A stretch of 64,000 nucleotides of DNA from Lottia gigantea (taxonomy: Eukaryota; Mollusca; Gastropoda; Lottiidae), in contig NW_008710049.1 of NCBI RefSeq assembly GCF_000327385.1, forward strand, positions 4,756,358-4,820,357, given 5' to 3'. The position numbers and the translations under genes are program-made. Numbering within the stretch: position 1 is the first letter of the stretch; each line of letters starts with the position of its first letter. Positions 58,501 through 64,000 of this stretch are shown here, piece after piece. The notes under the pieces are model-generated. The model worked only from the letters and a program-made list of their open reading frames with translations. It made no database searches and was not told where the DNA came from.

Positions 58501-60338
58501 ATTACGAGGAAGTCGTTCTCTGGTTAATCTATTAAGTGTGCTTTAAAACAGAGCAAAAACTCATCCATTTTCTGAAACTCATTTTAACTGTTTTGCTCAA
58601 TTTATCTCTTTCGAGGCAAACTGCGAATTAGGTTAACCATCGCGTGATTTAGGTATATTTATTCCGCCTGACATCCTTAGTAAACATATATATTCGTCAG
58701 TATTATGAAATCATTTTTTCACAATATAAACAATACCGAATTCTATTTGTAAAATAATAATTTGTTGACCTCACCAAGTATTCCTCCAAATTCACTAATT
58801 TCGTTCCGTTGTATAATATTTTATATTCCACAATATTAACAAAATCCTTTTTGTTACTTCCGGTTCGTCGGTTGTTCGTTTGGGATTATATACCGAAGAA
58901 TACATATTAAGTTAAATGAAATATTCTACTGACAAACCTAATTGAAGGGAGTAAAAACATACACGTTAAGAAAGATCAAAGCAAAAATCATCTCTCATGA
59001 CAATTGCCAAAGATCATAATATCATAAAATACTGAGAGAAGTGCAAGAAATTCTATAAAGTGTATTAGTTTAAACTGTTGACTTTTACCCCAATTTCGCC
59101 ACTTAACTTAATAACAATACTTACAATTCCACGTCAAGTTCTGCATTTAGTTCAATTTAATTAACTCGAACGTACAGTTGGCTTTTAATCTTAAAAAAAG
59201 TCCTCTTCTACTTCTGACAGATGATGTCTCCTTATAAAACCTCTTCAATAAATATTGTCATTTCCATCGCAAAGACGTAGATTGTTATCATAAAATTAAG
59301 TGAATACTGTTTTAGACCGCAATAGAGTAAATATTCATTAATTCTCCTCTTAATGCAAAAGTACAGTCTGCCATTGAAAGAAAAAAGTATTGAGGTCAGA
59401 CATTGTGAGTAATAAAATTTTATAATGGTTTCAAAACAAACCGTTGTCAGCCATATAACGGAAAATGAAAATGAAATGAATGGAGTTTTACGTCCTACTT
59501 TTCCGCCATATAATGGAGCCATGAATAAACATTTTCATTTGTAAAAATCACAATTCTATCTGTAACATCCATCATTATTAAATCCTACAGTGCAAAATTT
59601 GCCAGCTGAATATATTCATTCTCCACCTGAAATTCATGTTAGATAAATCAGTGACGAAAATTTGCTTTGTACCCCCAATTGTACCTCCACCTTATTTTAA
59701 CAAATTTAAATAATATGATTTTTATACGTTTTTGCCACAAAATATGTGCCAGAATGCACCAAATTAATTCAATTTCTTAACTTTTCTTGAGATATGCTCC
59801 AAATGTGAGGCATGCGACTATTAGAAGTTCATATGAAGCTCCTTTCTAATACCAATTTGAATATTGGTAATGATATAGAGATAATGGGACAGAGATAAGT
59901 TTTAGTCTTCAAAGGTGCAGTGCTGAAATACTGCAGGTATCAAAGGCAAACGATATTTTAGGTTAACAAAGTGAACTGTGAAAACCTATAAAATTAGTAG
60001 GTAAAGTACAAAGCAGAGTGTCACCAAACAAAACGGTATAGGAAAGTTTCTTCCAATGGAAAGTTCTTCTACACCGCAATCGTCAATGTTGAACCAGATA
60101 AAGCAGCCGTTCATCAACTCAATAGGTATGGTTTGACAAGCTATCAGACAATAATTTGGGGATCAGAAAGAATACCAGACTGGTAAATATTTACCTTACA
60201 TTTTGATATACAACGTTTATAGATAAATATGACGTATACTGGATTTTCATCTCATTTAAACTTGTACTGGACAGACTTGTCTATTGTTAAATACAATACC
60301 TGTCAATTAAACATGATCTGTCTACAATAAAACTATAC
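55525..60338. other. No gene seen
   Basis: AT-rich with short frames only. GGATGTCGTAAAGGAAAGTT at about 55969 lies in a GC-richer patch (55835-56010) of unknown nature. A decayed hAT-like MITE is at 59649. Confidence 0.5.
59649..59835. mobile_element. Decayed hAT-like MITE related to 30757-31063
   Basis: CAGTGACG at the left and the shared interior TACCCCCAATTGTACCTCCA and ATATGTGCCAGAATGCACCA identify the family. The right end is not recognisable. Confidence 0.5.
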
Positions 60339-60720
60339 TAAAGGCCTTTATACAACAGAAATAACATAACACGGTACGACACAACAAAAATATAGAAACA
60401 ACATAAACTTCATAGATAATACATACTGAGTACGGTACGACACGCTTCAACACGACACGGCACGACGTTCTCCAACATGACAAATCGAAATATAAATTTT
60501 GTTATTTTCTGTCGTGTTGTTCCATGTCGTCCACTTAGTTTTCAGTAAAAAAATGACGAAGCTGTCTTACACCAGCAGTCGACTTTAAATTTTAGCTTGT
60601 GTATGGATTTGGTGTTTCAGTCAATTTGGGTATGTATTGACAAGTAGCTTCGTACCGTGTCATGTTATGTCCTACCGTGTCGTATCTTTTTTTTCTTATT
60701 TGGTGTATAACGGCCTTAAA
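60339..60720. mobile_element. Foldback element with ACGACAC-rich arms
   Basis: The left AAAGGCCTTTATACAACAGA is mirrored by TGGTGTATAACGGCCTTAAA. Inside, ACACGGTACGACAC and its inverse TACCGTGTCGTATC recur. Confidence 0.55.
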
Positions 60721-63452
60721 TGTTAAAGGTAATGATATCCCAGATTTCGTCTAAATATTTACTTTCAGAGCTTTGACCAAAACAATATAATCACTTTTGA
60801 AAACCGGAAACATCTAGGAAAAAATTCATATTTGATTCAATTTAATAGCCTTGAACTTCACATAGGAGCACATGGTTTTACATGATTGTCAACTATCCCA
60901 AGTGTCCAAAATTATAAAATCACTTTTGGATGTCAATACCCGTAACATTATAGGTGTAGTCAGATATTTTCAAAAAAAGACGAACTTGTCTATCTAATAT
61001 AGAACTATGAACTATTTTAAAAGTAAATCATATTTAATGTTACTAATGATTGTGAGTCAACAATCACAAGGGAAGGGACCACAATAATACAGTTACGCAC
61101 AGTTAATAATGATGAATTTGTCTTTAATCAAGTTTAAAGCTCTGAACTATTATAGGAGTGTATCATATCAAATATTAGTCCATATTCCCAAGAGGCCACA
61201 ATAAGACACTCATATTTATAGCTGAGAGCTGAAGACGCATCGAAAATGTCTTTAATCTTATGTAAAAGCTTTGAACTATAAGGGTACACTGATATCGATT
61301 CCAAGGCATCAAAAGAATATATCCATTTCTGGAAACCTGGAGACGCATATTGTAAACGTTTTCAAACGAATAATGAATATATATGACTACCGAAATTAAG
61401 ACGAATTATGACTGTCGATATTCGCTTGTAAAAGTGATTCTGATTGGCGGGAAGGTGGCGCGTGATTGGCTGATATAAATAGCTTGTAACGTTACCAGTA
61501 CGTGACCTTGGTATAAATCTCGTTAGATTACAATGGAGTCGGGAAAAAATAACGAAACGCAATTGTGATCTTATTTTAACTATAGATTGTAGCGTCACAG
61601 TAAAGAGGAGTGGCTCTCGAACAGGGAACCATCGATTTGTATCTGGCTAATATTAAATGTGTGCAACAAGACGAAGTTTGTACAGTAGTGTAAGAGCACT
61701 CTTTCTTTCCAACGGTCGAAGTTTGATATGTCACTAAGAAAGGCTAGAATACCTCTGTAATTTTTAATATGTTTAAAACCGATACTGTGTATACAATATG
61801 TGTCTGGAAACTGACATAAACGTATTGAACACGATTTGCCTATAAAGACAGCGAGAATATACCAATAAAATCTGTTATCAGAGCGGACTGAGATTATAAA
61901 AAGTAATATTACTCCATACAACCATCAACATGGTGTAATGTTTCCAATTTCACACCAATCTCACCCCATTACAATAACGTAGCAGAATAAATCACCATCT
62001 TGAACACAAAATAAAAATAAAAGCGAACATTTAATGGACGCTTAAAGCTAAAATAGAATCATATTAAATACAAATGTCTGCTCGATTTCGAGTAGTTAGA
62101 GATGAGCTGTAAACATTACTCATTAGGTTATCTAAGAAATTCCCGTGTCTGAGATTAAGGTAAGATATGTCAAACGAATGACGAATCTGTCTCTTTTATT
62201 TAGTTTTACAAAATATAGGCTGCATTTGTCATGAATGTAATTTGCCAGTGGTCTTCAAATCTAGGCCTTAAACAAAGGGCAGATAATTGTAGTGTTTCAA
62301 AATAATATGACTGATTTAATAAGAATAATCATTGGAAACTCTTATTTCTAAGCATTCCCTCAGCCCGATATTTAGACAACGAATTACATCTTTCGCCTAC
62401 CTCTCGGACTTGTGGATTAGATTCGAAAGTATTGCATGATCTATTTCCTTTTTCACCAATCTTTCCCAAAATCTTCTGCCGACAATTCTTGCATTTTAAC
62501 TGCATCATTTGCTGAACGTCTGTGACTAATTTAAAGGCCAAATGTCATAGTAATAACATATCGTCGAATAATTTTGTCTAATGACGTCTAAGTGACCTAG
62601 TTTCGTAGTCAAGGGAGGTAATTATTGTACAATTTAATTTAATATCCTGGATAATTATAGCCGAGGTGTATAGCAATAACAGAAAACTACAGTCTAATTG
62701 ATTATAATCTCTAAACAGATCCCTCTAATGATTTCATAATACACTATTTCACTGTTTGCTCTTCACATTAGGGGGATTTATTAGCACAAGAAACGTCATT
62801 ACGTAACAGCAGACGTCTATATAGAACGTGTTTCTAATGTATTTCAGCACGAGCGTTATGACGTAAAATAACAGCGGTTATCGTCTGACTGGGAAACTAT
62901 GAAGAAGATTATCAGGTTGTTTTTTTAATGGAGACTGTAATCTCGTCTCGTCTAATTTACTGGCTTAAATAATGTCATCATTATTAATGTCAATTCTGAC
63001 GAGAGCAACATAACGTCAATCATCGAGAAGCGTGTCTATTATAAATCAGTAATTCGCTTTCCATCATAGAAGGGATTTATACTACAGAAAATTGGAATGA
63101 AGCGTTTTGTTATACACTAAACTCTTCATAATATTCGTATCCTTACTAGTCGAAATTTCACTAAACAAAATTTTAGGGGACCCATGCAACTCATTGCTTA
63201 GAAGCTTGTTTGCCAACCTGAAGATCCAGGGTTCATTTCCGTCTTAGTTGGTTGGCAGTCTAATTAAAATTAGACCCAACTTTCTTTTCGTTTTTTTTCT
63301 TCAAATATCTATATTTAGTATAACCACTTCAAGGTAGGGTCTAACGACCGGAGTCTTGAACATTCGTCAAATTAACCTCAAATGTATTGTGGTCATATTA
63401 ACTGAATGTGATTCCATTAATGATAATGTAACATTATAGGCTACAAGTCTAT
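60721..63452. other. Diverged ~120-bp repeats then unrecognised sequence
   Basis: Segments around TTTAAAGCTCTGAACTATTA and AAAAGCTTTGAACTATAAGG recur at roughly 120-bp spacing between 60745 and 61360. At 62783-62893, two partly similar CRE-like clusters occur (CATTACGTAACAGC and TATGACGTAAAATAACAGC). Confidence 0.4.
61437..61484 (+). promoter_or_regulatory. Promoter-like E2F/CCAAT/TATA cluster
   Basis: GATTGGCGGGAA combines an inverted CCAAT with an E2F-type GGCGGGAA. GTGATTGGCTGATATAAATA follows with a second inverted CCAAT and a TATA-like box. A second TATAAAT lies at about 61512. The first downstream ATG (61532) gives only 11 codons, so no coding gene is identified. Confidence 0.3.
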
Positions 63453-63818
63453 TTAAATATATTGTGGTCTGAAAACGTCATGTATGTCAGTTGAGTGGTA
63501 CGTTTCCCTTAAAAGAAAATGGAGGCCTGTGGAAAAATGACACAAAAGTAGTAGGCCCTTTATCTTTTGATTTATAGCCCATTCTGAAAACATTTCGCTC
63601 CTACAAAACTTTGCCAGTGCTAGCAAACAAAGTAAAGATTTTCCAACATGATCATGGTGATTCTTTTTGATTGGTAGTCGTTGGTTTGGTTTGGTTACTG
63701 TTGGAAACTGGATGACCTGAAGAGAAGTACCATCAGGTGTTTCGAAAAGAGAAACCATTGTCTGCTTCGCACGCGGTACTCTCTCAATGGCTCCATAACG
63801 GGTTTCGATTCGATGCAT
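63453..63818 (-). CDS. Possible first coding exon or small gene at the right edge (unrecognised)
   Basis: An ATG frame of up to 121 codons begins MHRIETRYGAIERVPRAKQT. The first 40 or so codons have balanced, protein-like composition; the rest is less convincing and may be intron after a cryptic donor (for example near 63718). TATAAAA at 63847-63853 and a TCATTC initiator at 63820-63825 sit upstream at canonical spacing, leaving a five-base leader. No family was recognised. Confidence 0.25.
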   Translation of the reverse strand: MHRIETRYGAIERVPRAKQTMVSLFETPDGTSLQVIQFPTVTKPNQRLPIKKNHHDHVGKSLLCLLALAKFCRSEMFSEWAINQKIKGLLLLCHFSTGLHFLLRETYHSTDIHDVFRPQYI

Positions 63819-63846
63819 TGAATGAGGTTCTTGTCCGTCCTCCTAG

Positions 63847-63853
63847 TTTTATA
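63847..63853 (-). promoter_or_regulatory. TATA box paired with initiator TCATTC
   Basis: The TATAAAA start lies exactly 30 nt upstream of the A of TCATTC (63823). This spacing is what promotes the frame at 63453-63818 from noise to a possible exon. Confidence 0.3.
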
Positions 63854-64000
63854 CTTGAGATTATTGAGCTGTCAAGATAACTATGTTCCAGTTTCTTGTA
63901 ACCTCTACTCTTGACTATTGAACAGAATCTAATTGAGAAAAAAGAGAACTTGCTTCACACGAACGGAAACCACTCTGATATAAGCAGGTCATAAGTTATA

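Noticed and set aside
63183-63240. tRNA-like segment (GGGTTCATTTCC), and a similar one at about 50960-51015
   Set aside because: No cloverleaf can be drawn: the acceptor and D arms do not pair. At most these are decayed tRNA-derived SINE heads.

Overview
The window is from a eukaryotic, almost certainly metazoan and probably molluscan, nuclear genome. It is AT-rich and intron-bearing, with canonical GT-AG splicing, many minisatellites and many short terminal-inverted-repeat elements. The molluscan call rests mainly on the principal gene, a secreted copper/zinc superoxide dismutase (SOD) fold without metal ligands fused to a long acidic, Asp/Ser/Gln-rich tail. That architecture recalls the SOD-derived extracellular proteins of molluscs (the pernin, cavortin and dominin group) and acidic biomineral matrix proteins. 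The species cannot be named from the sequence.

Genes are confined mostly to 10.5-25.1 kb. A minus-strand gene of five coding exons runs from a signal-peptide exon at 24934 to a stop at 10597 and encodes about 710 residues. All four intron phases match (1, 0, 2, 0) and the SOD fold continues across the joins. A TATA-like box lies upstream at 25115-25121 and a poly(A) signal directly after the stop. Intron 2 (13274-22051, 8.8 kb) contains a complete plus-strand gene of three coding exons (18519-21103, about 642 residues). It encodes an intracellular coiled-coil protein whose C-terminus resembles CCDC60. One possible further first exon, with TATA and initiator at ideal spacing, lies at the right edge (63453-63823, minus).

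The rest looks non-coding and repeat-rich. Tandem arrays: a 60-bp family in two inverted arrays 46 kb apart (2123-2958 and 48261-48975); 16 bp (7020-7550); 32 bp (21374-21606); 45 bp (26180-26851); 35 bp (29178-29984); 36 bp (36533-37161); another 45 bp (45241-45690); 42 bp (51790-52210); and 17/30 bp (53755-54775). Several have periods divisible by three and so carry long but spurious open frames. Small DNA-transposon relics are frequent: several TTAA-ended inverted-repeat families, one of which forms most of an intron of the nested gene; an hAT-like element with an 8-bp target duplication (30757-31063); a foldback element at 60339-60720; and unclassified dispersed repeats shared between distant sites. 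One LINE tail fragment lies at 34934-35251.

The least expected non-coding signal is a hammerhead-ribozyme-like motif at 8948-8992. A decayed homologous copy lies about 183 nt upstream, the arrangement expected of a small retrozyme. Assignments rest on reading the sequence and on recall of protein families; no database was searched.
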